Assembly (NCBI GenBank): GCA_947063875.1
Contig: CAMSTY010000003.1
Coordinates: 1 to 64,000 of the forward strand
DNA length: 64,000 nucleotides
Direction of reading: 5' to 3'
Source: an uncultured bacterium
Lineage (GTDB): Bacteria > Bacillota > Clostridia > Lachnospirales > Lachnospiraceae
Below the pieces are notes generated by a model. The model worked only from the letters and a program-made list of their open reading frames with translations, had not been told where the DNA came from and searched no databases. The position numbers and the translations under genes were made by a program. Shown here in pieces: positions 16,764-26,489 of this stretch. Position 1 is the stretch's first letter, and each line of letters opens with the position of its first letter.

Positions 16764-16900
16764 AAAAAAAGTAGATAGAATTACTCTATCCACCCTCCAA
16801 AAATCACTTTGGACATACAAAGGCTCTCTGTCCGTGTTTCTCAGCTATAAACCCGGGTCACTTGCTCGTGCCAAGGTGAGGTGGATACCTACTTTCCTGT
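16764..16900 (-). promoter_or_regulatory. infC leader (L20-type) with attenuator terminator
   Basis: The minus-strand leader before infC ends in GTGGATAGA (16793-16785), loop, TCTATCTAC (16779-16771) and seven T residues (16770-16764), a complete intrinsic terminator about 50 bases before the infC start. Upstream it holds further pairable segments, including GTATCCACC near 16883-16891 that could pair with GGTGGATA of the terminator arm as an antiterminator. This layout fits the L20-binding leader of low-GC Gram-positive infC operons. The exact fold needs an Rfam model. Confidence 0.75.
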
Positions 16901-17092
16901 GTGCTGCTTTCGCAACTTCTACAAATATACTATTAGGGAGGGGAAATGTCAAGGGATTTTTTCTTGTTTTAGAGTTTTTTGCTGCTTTCCGGTTATTTTG
17001 CTTTTTCTTTGATGTGGATTTTTTGGTTTCTCCGCCTTTCCACTCGAATATCATGGCAAGGCCAGTATCCGGCAACCGCAAGTACCATCGCC

Positions 17093-17198
17093 GGAAGAGT
17101 CCGGGTCTGGCAAGGTTTGCGACTTTTGCAGGGTCTTTTTGCCTTAGGGACAGCCGACCCGAAACGGGAGCCGAACCTTGCCAGACCCGGACTCTTCC
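17093..17198 (-). repeat. Long-hairpin repeat element, copy 1
   Basis: Two perfectly complementary 25-base arms (17093-17117 and 17174-17198) flank a 56-base core. On the minus strand the core starts CGGCTCCCGTTTCGGG, with a small CCCG-TTT-CGGG hairpin, and ends near CAAAAGTCGC. The core and inner arms match a second element at 54141-54234, and the left half matches 53675-53716. It sits 17 bases past the alpha-galactosidase stop. It carries no T run and so is not a simple terminator. Confidence 0.75.
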
Positions 17199-17215
17199 TC
17201 ATATGCACTCCCCGC

Positions 17216-19438
17216 TCATCCCTTCTTCCTAACCCATATCATCCGCACCGTATCATCCCCCTGGACACCCTCCGACCCCAGGACCCCGCTGGCCCGGTCC
17301 GACAGAATCAGTCCCACCTTCATCAGTTCATCCCCAAAGCAACAATATTCGCGGCCGCTGATCTCATACTCCCACTCCGGGCAAAGTCCTGCCAGCTTTA
17401 GCCGGTCATAGCCGCGGTTCACCGGCTGCCGGAAACGGAACACTGCCAGCAATGCCTCCTTCCTGTCCTCAGAAACCACCATCCAGGCGGCTTCCTTTTC
17501 CTCAAAGGGGCTTCTCAGGCGGTAAAATGTCCCGGTGTGAAGAAATTTCCGGTGCTTCTTTACAAAACGGACCTGTGCCCTTACTTCCTCCTGTTCCTCC
17601 TCTGTCAGAAGACCTAAGTCGAGTTCATACCCAAAGGCCCCGAAACAGGCACAGGCTGCCCTGGTGGCCAGAGGCACCTTCCGGAAGGTCTGATGATTGG
17701 GTACGGCGGATACGTGATTTCCCATGCTGCTGATCGGATATACGTAGGAGGTGCCATACTGAATCTTCACCCGCTCCGCCCCGTCCGTATCATCCGACAG
17801 CCAGCCCTGAGGCGCATAAAAGAGCAGGCCCGGGTCAAAGCGGCCTCCGCCGCTGGCGCAGGACTCAAAAAGTACCTGAGGAAATGCCTTTGTCAGACGG
17901 TCATACAGCCGGTAAATCCCTAGGATCTGGCGATGGTATACGGTTCCCTGATACTCCCTGCCCCCTCCTGCAGAAAACAAATCGGAAATGCTTCGGTTCA
18001 TATCCCATTTCACATAAGAAATGGGACTTGCTTTCAGAATCTCTTCCATCCGGTCCCCGATATAGTCCACCACCTCATCCCTGGAAAAATCCAGGACATA
18101 CTGGTGCCTTCCCATGCAGATTTCCCGGTCGTCGCTTCCAAGGACCCAGTCCGGATGCGCCTCATACAGTTCACTTCTGGGACTGACCATCTCTGGCTCA
18201 AACCAGAGGCCGAACTGCATTCCCAGTCCTGTTACAGACCTGGCTATCCCTTCGATTCCGCCGGGAAGCTTTTCCAGGTTGGGCGTCCAGTCCCCCAGGG
18301 AAGACGTATCGTCATTCCGTTTTCCAAACCAGCCGTCATCCAGGACAAACAGTTCGATCCCCAGTTCCTTTGCCTTTTTTGCGATGGCATAAATGGCAGT
18401 CTCGTCAAATTTCATATAGGTGGCTTCCCAGTTGTTGACGAGAATCGGCCGTTCCCGGTCTCTCCAGTATCCCCTAGCCAGCCTAGTGCGGTACAATCTG
18501 TGATATACCTGGCTCATGCCATTTAACCCCTCTTCGGAATACACCAGCACTGCCTCCGGCGTCTGGAATTCCTCCCCCTCTTTCAGAGGCCAGCAAAAGC
18601 CTTCCGGATGAATGCCTGCCATGATCCGGAGGGTCCCCATAGTATCCGCCTCTGCCTGGGCCAGGAAATTGCCGCTGTAGACCAGGCTGACCCCGATCAC
18701 CTCCCCGGTGTGTTCATCTGCATTTTCCCGCTTCAGGGCAAAAAACGGATTATACTGGTGGCTGCTGTGCCCCCGCATGCTATGGATGCTTTGCACTCCC
18801 AAATGGAGCCGGTGAAGATCTACATAACGCTCCCGCAAAGAGGCGCCGGCAAGATCGAGCATCTCATACCGGCAGTCCGGCAAATCCAGGCTGACGCTCA
18901 TGGCCCGTTCCAGCTGCCAGGGCCGTTCCTGAAGGTTCCGAAAACGGGCGCTGCGGACAATCACCGGCATTTTTTCAAAAATTGTGTACAATAGCGTCAG
19001 CCTTGCGCCGACCACCGGATCTTCCAGCCGGATTTCCAGAGTAGAGGCTTCCTCCTCCTGTTCCACATACACGGCCGGAAGGCCGGGAAGCTTGGGTTTT
19101 CCCGGAAAGGCATCATATCCCTGATAGCAAAAGCTGCTGATACGGCTCCCGTTCTCCCGGCAGATTTCGTAGGCCGGGTAACGCATATCGCCGGTGCCGA
19201 AGGCAGGATATTCCTGCTTTAAATGCTCCAGGGAAAAGGTGGTATCCCCCGGAAACACACAGGGCGCCATATCCCGGTGAGCCCGCTCCAGAAGATGGGG
19301 AAAATCCTCCCGGTCCCGGATACGGCTCCCATAATAAAGCTGCCCCAGCTGCCTGTTGGGCATGATTTTTATGATATAGCTGATTTTTTCATTACACAGA
19401 TGAAACACTCCTGCCGCCTCATGCACCAGGATTCCCAT
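17216..19438 (-). CDS. Alpha-galactosidase, GH36
   Basis: A 740-residue glycosidase that releases alpha-linked galactose from oligosaccharides such as raffinose or galactomannan fragments. An N-terminal beta-sandwich domain (about 1-330) precedes the TIM barrel. Visible catalytic motifs are LFVLDDGWFG (near 365), YVKWDMN with nucleophile Asp479, CASGGGRFD (near 530) and LSDDTDG containing the acid/base Asp near 549. Length is normal for bacterial GH36 and there is no signal peptide, so it should act in the cytosol on imported sugars. The start is set at ATG 19438, preceded by AAGGGGGA; a longer in-frame version lacks family similarity. It is the last gene of the sugar cluster, 150 bases after the GH13 gene. 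Confidence 0.92.
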   Translation of the reverse strand: MGILVHEAAGVFHLCNEKISYIIKIMPNRQLGQLYYGSRIRDREDFPHLLERAHRDMAPCVFPGDTTFSLEHLKQEYPAFGTGDMRYPAYEICRENGSRISSFCYQGYDAFPGKPKLPGLPAVYVEQEEEASTLEIRLEDPVVGARLTLLYTIFEKMPVIVRSARFRNLQERPWQLERAMSVSLDLPDCRYEMLDLAGASLRERYVDLHRLHLGVQSIHSMRGHSSHQYNPFFALKRENADEHTGEVIGVSLVYSGNFLAQAEADTMGTLRIMAGIHPEGFCWPLKEGEEFQTPEAVLVYSEEGLNGMSQVYHRLYRTRLARGYWRDRERPILVNNWEATYMKFDETAIYAIAKKAKELGIELFVLDDGWFGKRNDDTSSLGDWTPNLEKLPGGIEGIARSVTGLGMQFGLWFEPEMVSPRSELYEAHPDWVLGSDDREICMGRHQYVLDFSRDEVVDYIGDRMEEILKASPISYVKWDMNRSISDLFSAGGGREYQGTVYHRQILGIYRLYDRLTKAFPQVLFESCASGGGRFDPGLLFYAPQGWLSDDTDGAERVKIQYGTSYVYPISSMGNHVSAVPNHQTFRKVPLATRAACACFGAFGYELDLGLLTEEEQEEVRAQVRFVKKHRKFLHTGTFYRLRSPFEEKEAAWMVVSEDRKEALLAVFRFRQPVNRGYDRLKLAGLCPEWEYEISGREYCCFGDELMKVGLILSDRASGVLGSEGVQGDDTVRMIWVRKKG

Positions 19439-19590
19439 ATGACATTCCCCCTTCTCTCCTGCTTTCTTTCGCCATACCTTTCCAGTGCGTGTTTGAAAAT
19501 CCATTTCCGCCGGCTGTACGCCCCACATTGCGAAGATTATCAAGCTCTTCTCTCCGCGCTGTGCGCCACGCAGCACAAAGCAGCAATGTC

Positions 19591-21264
19591 TCAGATCTCC
19601 CACGCCGCCCCTTCATAGGGCCGCAGTACGCCTGCTTTTGGCGGCGTCTCATAATTTCCCATCCACAGCCTGCCCGCCTCCCAGGGCCGGTCCGGCAGCT
19701 TCATTTCCTGCCGCTGGTCTGTAAAATTGCAGGCCACCAGCATCCGCTTCCCTTCCAGCCGCCGTTCATATACAAACAGCGCGGGATGTTCCGGAAGCAA
19801 TAGTTTATAGGTGCCTTCTGTGATCAGCCGGGAACGTTTCCTCAGATGAAACAGCCTTTTATAAAAGGTATGCACCGAATCCTTACGCCCCATTTGCTCT
19901 CTGGCATTGACCGTCCGGAAATTCTCATTCACCCTTATCCAGGGAGTTCCCGCCGTAAACCCTCCGTTGGCGGAATCTTCCCACTGCATAGGGGTGCGGG
20001 CATTATCCCGGCCTGTGTGGCGGATATAGGCCATCATCTCCTCATGATCCACCTTGCCCCGGCCCACCATTTCCTGATATACCTGGTGAATCTCAATATC
20101 GCGAAAATCCTCCAGCCTGTCAAAATCGCAGTTGGTCATGGCAAGTTCCTGCCCCTGGTAGATGTAGGGAGTCCCCTTCATCAAATAAAGGCACATGGCC
20201 AGCATTTTCGCCGATATTTCCCGGTACATGGGACTGTCATTTCCAAACCGGGACACGGCCCTGGGATAGTCATGATTTTCCCAAAACAGGCTGTTCCAGG
20301 CCCTGTCCTCCAGTTCCTGCTGCCAGCGGCTGAGCGTTTCCTTTAGCTGCACCAGTTCCACCCGGTTCTGGTTCCACTTGCCATAAGGGCCCGGACACAG
20401 CTCCATATGCTCAAAATGAAACATCATATTCAGTTCCCCGGAGTCAAAGCCGGCATAATCCAGAGCTTCCTTCGTGCCCACGCCAACCCCTTCCCCCACA
20501 GTCATCCAGTCAAAGCGGGACAAAACCTGCCGGTTCATTTCCTTCAAAAATTCATGAATCCGGGGGCCGTTGGTGTAATACGGCTGACCGTCTCCAAAGG
20601 GATTGCCTTCCTTTCGTTCCCCGTCCGGGTAAGACGGGTCTTTGGAAAGCATGGAAACCACATCCATGCGGAAGCCGTCAATTCCTTTATTGCCCCACCA
20701 GGCCATCATATCATAGACCTCCTGCCGCACCTTCGGATTCTCCCAGTTAAGGTCCGGCTGCTTTTGGGAAAAGATATGGAGATAATACATGCCGCTCTTC
20801 TCGTCCCAGGTCCAGGCCGGCCCCCTGAACCGGGAGGCCCAGTTATTGGGCGCCTGGCCATTTTTAGGTTCCTTCCATATATAGAAATCCCGATAAGGAT
20901 TCTCGCGGCTCTTTCTGCTCTCCTGAAACCAGAAATGCTCATCGGAGGTATGGTTCACCACCAAATCCATCACCAGCCTCATCCCCGCTTCGTGGATTTC
21001 TGCCAGCAGCCTGTCAAAGTCCTCCATGGTCCCGAACTCTTCCATAATGGCCTGGTAATCGCTGATATCATAGCCATTGTCATCATTGGGGGAACGATAC
21101 ACCGGCGACAGCCAGATCACATCCACCCCCAGGTCCTTCAGATAAGGAAGCCTCTGGCGAATCCCTTCCAGATCACCGATACCATCCCCGTTGCTGTCCT
21201 GAAAGCTGCGGGGGTAAATCTGATATACCAGACTGTCCTTCCACCATTCCCGTTTCTTTTCCAT
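19591..21264 (-). CDS. Oligo-1,6-glucosidase-type alpha-glucosidase, GH13
   Basis: A 557-residue intracellular alpha-glucosidase of GH13 subfamily 31 type. Motifs in order: DVIWLSPVY, region I DLVVNHTSDEH, region II GFRMDVVSML (nucleophile Asp201), region III TVGEG (acid/base Glu258) and region IV FWENHD. The residue after the nucleophile is Val, which in this subfamily favours alpha-1,6 linkages (isomaltose, panose) over the Thr of maltases. There is no signal peptide. It lies between the GH38 and GH36 genes, 23 bases after the GH38 stop, in the same transcription direction. The cluster suggests use of branched host or plant glycans, but the linkage range is an inference. Confidence 0.9.
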   Translation of the reverse strand: MEKKREWWKDSLVYQIYPRSFQDSNGDGIGDLEGIRQRLPYLKDLGVDVIWLSPVYRSPNDDNGYDISDYQAIMEEFGTMEDFDRLLAEIHEAGMRLVMDLVVNHTSDEHFWFQESRKSRENPYRDFYIWKEPKNGQAPNNWASRFRGPAWTWDEKSGMYYLHIFSQKQPDLNWENPKVRQEVYDMMAWWGNKGIDGFRMDVVSMLSKDPSYPDGERKEGNPFGDGQPYYTNGPRIHEFLKEMNRQVLSRFDWMTVGEGVGVGTKEALDYAGFDSGELNMMFHFEHMELCPGPYGKWNQNRVELVQLKETLSRWQQELEDRAWNSLFWENHDYPRAVSRFGNDSPMYREISAKMLAMCLYLMKGTPYIYQGQELAMTNCDFDRLEDFRDIEIHQVYQEMVGRGKVDHEEMMAYIRHTGRDNARTPMQWEDSANGGFTAGTPWIRVNENFRTVNAREQMGRKDSVHTFYKRLFHLRKRSRLITEGTYKLLLPEHPALFVYERRLEGKRMLVACNFTDQRQEMKLPDRPWEAGRLWMGNYETPPKAGVLRPYEGAAWEI

Positions 21265-21287
21265 CCGTATCTCCTCGCTTTCCCATG

Positions 21288-24200
21288 TTATTTTGTCCGG
21301 ATTCGGTATGTCTTGATTTCATAAGGCCTGATAAAATCCCGGAATCCATCCTTCCAAAAATCCACCTGCCCGACAGGACGCTCCAAAAGGTCGCATTCCT
21401 CTACCGTCACCACCGGAAAGCCGAGGCAAACCTCCATCCGGGTCCTGGCATTACGGTTCTCATAAATTCTCAAAATATATCCGTCCCCATCCTCCGCCTT
21501 CTTGATGGTCTCAAAAAAGCAGTTAGGCTGGTCAATGGAAATCATGCTCCAAATATCCTTACTTTCTTCCGTTTTGTTCCCTGCTTCCCCGTTTCCCCCG
21601 TCCGCGGCAGCTGTCACCAGCGGCACATTCAGGCTGTAAGCCATTTCCACCGTCGCTGCTTCCTGCCAGCGGCCCCGGTGAGGATAGAGGGAATAGGTAA
21701 ATTCATGGGTTCCCATATCTGCATTCTCGTTGGGATAAGTGCCTGCCTTAATCAGGGTAAGCCCCATCTCGCCATTTTTGATGCTATGGCCATATTTGCA
21801 GTCATTGAGCAGGCTGACCCCCAGGCCATTTTCCGAAAGATCCGCCCATTTATGGCCGCAGACCTCAAACTTCGCCGTATCCCAGCTGTGATTGCTGGTG
21901 GTCTCCCGCTCCACATTTCCAAACTGAATCTCGTAAAAAGCCTTGGTGGCATTGATATTCATCGGGAAATTCACCCGCAGCAGCACATGATGATTCTTCC
22001 AGACTGCCCGGTTGACAAAATCAATTCTGGGCAGCATAGGATACAGCACAATATCCTGCTCCACCACCGAATCTGCAAATTCCAGGCACACAGAAACCAC
22101 CGTACGCACCGGCCCGCTCTCCTTCAAAACCGGCGCCGACACCCCATCCGGCCCATAAGGCTTGCGCTGATAATACAGATCCACATCCCAGTTATCCCAG
22201 TTCATAGGACGGTCCTCATAGGTCAGAAGCTGATTGCCCACCCGCCCCTCTTTCAAAAGCTGGCACCCGGTCTCCTTCTCAATCAGGGAGACCAGTTCCA
22301 TCCGTTCATTAAACTCCGCCCGGTACCAGGGATTTTCAAATGTCCCCTCCCAGGCGGCCGGGCAGGGAGACGGTATCGTCCCTCTCTCCAGCTGGTACAT
22401 ACGATACCCCACCGAAGGCGTCTGGCGGGCAAAAAACAGCAGCTTGCCGTCACTGGTATACTGCATGGGGCATTCCTTCCCCTCCCCATCCAGAATCCGG
22501 CAGACGTCTGAGCCAGCCCTGTCAAGCATTGCCACATCATCCCGCACATATCCCAGAGTATTGATTACCATTACATAATCCCTCTTCTTTGCTCCGGCAT
22601 CCTTCGGCGCTGCCCCTTCCGGTCCTGTTTCTGTTTTCTCACCCCCGCTACCTTGCCGACCAAAGGACCTTGCCAGCCAGCGGGCCATTTCCTCCCTCTG
22701 CCTGCCGCCTTCCGTCAGAATCTCCTCATACTCCCGGTCTGTCTGCTCATACACCGGCCCGATGGCGCTGCCCGGAATAATATCATGGAACTGATTCAGC
22801 AGGATCACATCCCATCCCCGCCGGATGATCTGTTCCGAATAGTCATACCCCCTCTGCTCCGCCATAATTCCCAGAATCTCCAGCTGCCCATACAGGATTT
22901 CGCTCTTCCGGTTATATCTCTTATTCCTTCCCATGGAGGTCAGGGTGCCCCGATGGTACTCAAAGTACAGTTCCCCTTCCCACATGGGCATTCCCGGCTT
23001 GTCTGCGATCTCCTGATACGTCCGGTCAAAAAACTGCCGCTCCGGCTCCTGCACCAGCCGCGGAAGCCCCGGCATACCGTACTCCAGACGCCTGGCCTCC
23101 TCCAGCATTTCCTTCGTGGGGCCACCGCCGCCGTCCCCGAAGCCAAACAGCATCAGGGTATCCTCCGTCAGATCCCGGTTCTGAAAACGTTTAAAAGTCC
23201 CCAAAACCATGTTGGGATTCACGATCCCGGTATAGGTTGTGGTATTCCGGGTATCCGTAAAAGACACATTCAGCCCTAAAGTCTTGTCATAGTCGCAGGT
23301 TGTCGGCATAAACACAAAAACCTGGCTTCCGTCAATCCCCTTCCACAAAAAAGTGTCGTTCGGCAGCTGGTTAAACTGGTTCCAGGCAATTTTCGTGGTA
23401 AGGAAGTAGGGAATCCCACACTTTTTCAGAATCTGGGGAATGGCAGCCGAATACCCGAACACATCCGGAAGCCACAGGCAACGGCTGCCAATGCCAAATT
23501 CCTCTTTAAAAAATCTCTCCCCCTTCAGAATCTGGCGTACCAGGGACTCCCCGGAGGGCAGATTGCAGTCTGCCTCCAGCCACATGGCCCCATCCACTTC
23601 CCAGCGTCCCTCCCGGACCCGCTCCTTAATCCTCTCATAAAGTTCCGGTTCCTGCTCCTTCACAAACTGATAAAGGATGGGTTGGCTGGACATAAAACGA
23701 TAGTCCGGATAACGCTCCATCAATTCCAGCACCGTAGAGAAACTGCGCAGGGCCTTCTCTTTGGTCTGCTCCACGGTCCACAGCCAGGCAATATCAATAT
23801 GGGTATGCCCCACCCCGCTGACCTTCGGCCCTTCTTCCCGCACCCGGGTATAAAACTCTCTCTCAAGAATCGCTTCCATCCTCTCCAGAGAATCATAAAA
23901 ACGCTCTGAGTAAGGCTGGCGCAAATCCAGCGCATCCGCCGCCGGCGCCAGCTTTGTCAGAATACGCCGGTGATTCTCCAAGTCCGGCTTTTTCAGCAGA
24001 CGGGCCGTCTTCACCGGCACCAGCAAATCATAGTACCCCTTCTCCACCCGCTCATCCACTGTCACCAGATCCGTGCGGATGATCAAATCTCCGGGAACGC
24101 TTCCGCTGAAAGCAAGAAAAGCAATCTCATAAGGCTCCCCTGCTTTCGCCGATCTGCTGATGCAGATTTCCCGATGATTCACATCCACTCCCTGAACAAT

Positions 24201-24521
24201 CTTCCCGTTCAAGTAAAACAGCATCTGGGGATTGGTGGCGTCCCACTGTCCTTCCCTGCCGGTGGTAATCAGAAATTCCACATGGCAGTGATCAAACTCC
24301 TGGGGAATCTTCACGGTTGTCCGGTACCAGCGATGGCTCTCCAAAGTCTTCCAGGGTTCCTGAATATCACAAGTCTCCCATTCCTCTAAAGGACCTGCCG
24401 GGCCGCCCTCCTTTCCCTCCCGCAAAAAATATTCTGTCACCGGAAATTTCTTCGGCCTCCGAAGCTCATCCAAATCCGCAACCAGACGTTCCATCCGTTC
24501 CAATTCAAACAAAATACTCAT
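21288..24521 (-). CDS. Alpha-mannosidase, GH38
   Basis: A 1077-residue intracellular alpha-mannosidase. After an N-terminal domain (1-230) the zinc-binding catalytic domain begins with SGVGHTHIDIAWLW (residues 236-248, His and Asp zinc ligands) and continues to LWLPDVFGYSAAIPQI, where Asp353 is the expected nucleophile. The large C-terminal beta domain spans about 620-1077. Bacterial GH38 enzymes of this size trim alpha-linked mannose from imported N-glycan or yeast-mannan fragments. No signal peptide is present. GGAGGAGGACGGG precedes the ATG. The opposite strand shows a 408-codon open frame that is only a composition shadow. It is the first glycosidase after the ABC importer genes. Confidence 0.93.
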   Translation of the reverse strand: MSILFELERMERLVADLDELRRPKKFPVTEYFLREGKEGGPAGPLEEWETCDIQEPWKTLESHRWYRTTVKIPQEFDHCHVEFLITTGREGQWDATNPQMLFYLNGKIVQGVDVNHREICISRSAKAGEPYEIAFLAFSGSVPGDLIIRTDLVTVDERVEKGYYDLLVPVKTARLLKKPDLENHRRILTKLAPAADALDLRQPYSERFYDSLERMEAILEREFYTRVREEGPKVSGVGHTHIDIAWLWTVEQTKEKALRSFSTVLELMERYPDYRFMSSQPILYQFVKEQEPELYERIKERVREGRWEVDGAMWLEADCNLPSGESLVRQILKGERFFKEEFGIGSRCLWLPDVFGYSAAIPQILKKCGIPYFLTTKIAWNQFNQLPNDTFLWKGIDGSQVFVFMPTTCDYDKTLGLNVSFTDTRNTTTYTGIVNPNMVLGTFKRFQNRDLTEDTLMLFGFGDGGGGPTKEMLEEARRLEYGMPGLPRLVQEPERQFFDRTYQEIADKPGMPMWEGELYFEYHRGTLTSMGRNKRYNRKSEILYGQLEILGIMAEQRGYDYSEQIIRRGWDVILLNQFHDIIPGSAIGPVYEQTDREYEEILTEGGRQREEMARWLARSFGRQGSGGEKTETGPEGAAPKDAGAKKRDYVMVINTLGYVRDDVAMLDRAGSDVCRILDGEGKECPMQYTSDGKLLFFARQTPSVGYRMYQLERGTIPSPCPAAWEGTFENPWYRAEFNERMELVSLIEKETGCQLLKEGRVGNQLLTYEDRPMNWDNWDVDLYYQRKPYGPDGVSAPVLKESGPVRTVVSVCLEFADSVVEQDIVLYPMLPRIDFVNRAVWKNHHVLLRVNFPMNINATKAFYEIQFGNVERETTSNHSWDTAKFEVCGHKWADLSENGLGVSLLNDCKYGHSIKNGEMGLTLIKAGTYPNENADMGTHEFTYSLYPHRGRWQEAATVEMAYSLNVPLVTAAADGGNGEAGNKTEESKDIWSMISIDQPNCFFETIKKAEDGDGYILRIYENRNARTRMEVCLGFPVVTVEECDLLERPVGQVDFWKDGFRDFIRPYEIKTYRIRTK

Positions 24522-24681
24522 CCCGTCCTCCTCCTACCGTTCTTTTCCGCCAAGCAGGCGGCAGACACCCGCCTCCCAAGCCGCCGCTGAAAAAAGGAGA
24601 GGCATAAGCTGAACATGGCAATCCTCTTTTCAAGCCAGTTCGGCGCTGCCTCCCCTTTCCTTTTTCCTCAGACAGGACCGG

Positions 24682-25524
24682 TTATCCTTTCACAGCCCCG
24701 GCCGTCAGTCCTTCGATCATGTACTTCTGGGCAAAAGCAAACAGACACATGGTAGGAATCAGCGACATGATGGTCCCTGCCGCCATCTCCCCCCATTTAA
24801 TATCATATTTTAAGATCAGGCCATTGAGTCCCACCGGTATGGTCTTGTACTTGTCAACGTCAATAAACATAACAGCCATAAACAGTTCGTTCCAGGAATT
24901 GATAAAAGCAAAAATAATGCTTGCCGCAATCCCCGGCTTAATCACCGGAACAGCCACCCGAAACAGGGCGGAAAGATACCCGCAGCCGTCAATCCAGGCC
25001 GCCTCCTCCAGAGATTTCGGCACATTGTCGAAAAATCCGCACAGCGTCACCACAGAAAAAGGAATCATCATATTGGTGTACAAAAACGCCAGTCCCCACA
25101 GGTTATTGAGCATCTTTGCCTTGGCCAGCATCTGATACAGCGGCGCCAGCATAATAAACATGGGGATCATCTGGGTAATCAGGAAAAACAGCAGCAACGC
25201 CCCCTTAAACCGGAAACGGAACCGGCTGATGACATAGCTGGCCAGAATGGCGATAAACACCGAACAGCACGCCGCCACCGAAGAACAAATCAGGGAGTTC
25301 AGCATATACCTGGCAAAGCTTCCCTTCCACAGCATCTCCACATAGTTCACAAAGGACACCGGATTGGGCAGGTATTTTACCGGAAAAGCATAGATCTCGC
25401 CCTGGGAACTCTTTAAAGAGGTCAGCAGCATCCACACAAAAGGAAACATAACCAGCACAAGGAAGCTTCCCAGCAGGACAAATTTAATCACCGCAACCAG
25501 TTTTCTCCTACTTTTCGTTGTCAT
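24682..25524 (-). CDS. Carbohydrate ABC transporter permease (MalG type)
   Basis: A 280-residue membrane protein with about six helices, the second permease of a CUT1 sugar importer. The coupling loop reads SLEEAAWIDGCGYLSALFRVAVP, the EAA motif of the family. The start is set at ATG 25524, which begins one base past the stop of the preceding permease and has GGAGGAGG upstream; a start at 25545 would overlap that gene. No gene for an ATPase subunit is in the cluster, so it presumably uses a shared MsmK-type ATPase encoded elsewhere. Confidence 0.88.
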   Translation of the reverse strand: MTTKSRRKLVAVIKFVLLGSFLVLVMFPFVWMLLTSLKSSQGEIYAFPVKYLPNPVSFVNYVEMLWKGSFARYMLNSLICSSVAACCSVFIAILASYVISRFRFRFKGALLLFFLITQMIPMFIMLAPLYQMLAKAKMLNNLWGLAFLYTNMMIPFSVVTLCGFFDNVPKSLEEAAWIDGCGYLSALFRVAVPVIKPGIAASIIFAFINSWNELFMAVMFIDVDKYKTIPVGLNGLILKYDIKWGEMAAGTIMSLIPTMCLFAFAQKYMIEGLTAGAVKG

Positions 25525-25525
25525 A

Positions 25526-26431
25526 TTACGCCTCCTCCTGTGCATATTTCGTGATCGACATATAGACGATTACAAAGGTTACCAAAAACAGAATACACAG
25601 CACGCCCACCGCAGAGGCCAGCCCGTAATCCAGGCTCTGAACCAGCTGCATCATATAAGAGGTAACAATATTCGACGAACCCGCCGGGCCTCCCTGGGTC
25701 ATGGAATAAATCAAATCCGGGAAATTGAAAATCCAGATCACCCGCAAAAGCACGGTCAAAAGCAGCACGGAGCGGATACAAGGCACCGTAATATTGGTGA
25801 ATTTCTGAAGAGGGCTGGCCCCGTCCACATCCGCCGCCTCATACAAATCCTCCGACACGCCTCTGAGGGCCGCCGTAATCATAATGGTAAAATAGGGAAT
25901 CCCGTACCAGATATTGGCGGCAATACAGGAATACAATGCCGTCCCCTTGTCCGCCAGCCATCCCACCGGCTGGCTGATCAGATGGATCTTCATCAGGATA
26001 TCATTAATCACACCGGAGGTCCCGTTGAACATCCAGCGCCACATGATACCGATAATAAATCCCGACACCGCCCAGGGGAAGAAGATCAGGGCCTGATAAA
26101 CGCTGGCGCCCCTGAATTTCTTCTTCAAAAGCAAGGCAATGCCAAAACCCACGCCAAACTGGAAAAGCAAGGACAACCCTACCCATTTCACCGTATTCAG
26201 CATCGTGGTATAAAAAGAATTGCTGGCGCTGTGAGCAAACAGCTTCTGGAAATTCTCCAACCCGATCCATTTGATGTTCTTCACATTCATCAGATTATAA
26301 CTCTGGAATGCCATCATGGAACCCTTTATCATCGGATAATAGGTAAATATCATCGGAATCACGACGGCAGGAAGAACCATGAAAAATATGAACCGTGTCC
26401 GCCTCATCCGCAGTTTTGATTTTTGTTTCAC
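25526..26431 (-). CDS. Carbohydrate ABC transporter permease (MalF type)
   Basis: First permease of the CUT1 importer, about 301 residues. Six hydrophobic segments are visible. The coupling loop reads SEDLYEAADVDGASPLQKFTNITVP. I place the start at GTG 26431, preceded at 7 bases by AGGAGGG; the next in-frame codon upstream is a TTG at 26452 inside the ribosome-binding region. The gene lies 58 bases after the binding-protein gene and touches the second permease gene, so the three are cotranscribed. Confidence 0.87.
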   Translation of the reverse strand: MKQKSKLRMRRTRFIFFMVLPAVVIPMIFTYYPMIKGSMMAFQSYNLMNVKNIKWIGLENFQKLFAHSASNSFYTTMLNTVKWVGLSLLFQFGVGFGIALLLKKKFRGASVYQALIFFPWAVSGFIIGIMWRWMFNGTSGVINDILMKIHLISQPVGWLADKGTALYSCIAANIWYGIPYFTIMITAALRGVSEDLYEAADVDGASPLQKFTNITVPCIRSVLLLTVLLRVIWIFNFPDLIYSMTQGGPAGSSNIVTSYMMQLVQSLDYGLASAVGVLCILFLVTFVIVYMSITKYAQEEA

Positions 26432-26489
26432 TCCATACCCTCCTCTTCCCAATCAGGCGCCGGTACCGGCGCCTGCAATGATTACTGAT

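Noticed and set aside
17093..17198. GGTTCGGCTCCC considered as a tRNA T-loop
   Set aside because: No acceptor stem with CCA, D-arm or anticodon arm could be placed. The sequence belongs to the long-hairpin repeat family.
21285..22511. A 408-codon open frame on the plus strand opposite the alpha-mannosidase gene
   Set aside because: It is antisense to a gene with clear catalytic motifs, has a low-information Pro/His/Arg-rich translation and no ribosome binding site. It is a composition shadow.
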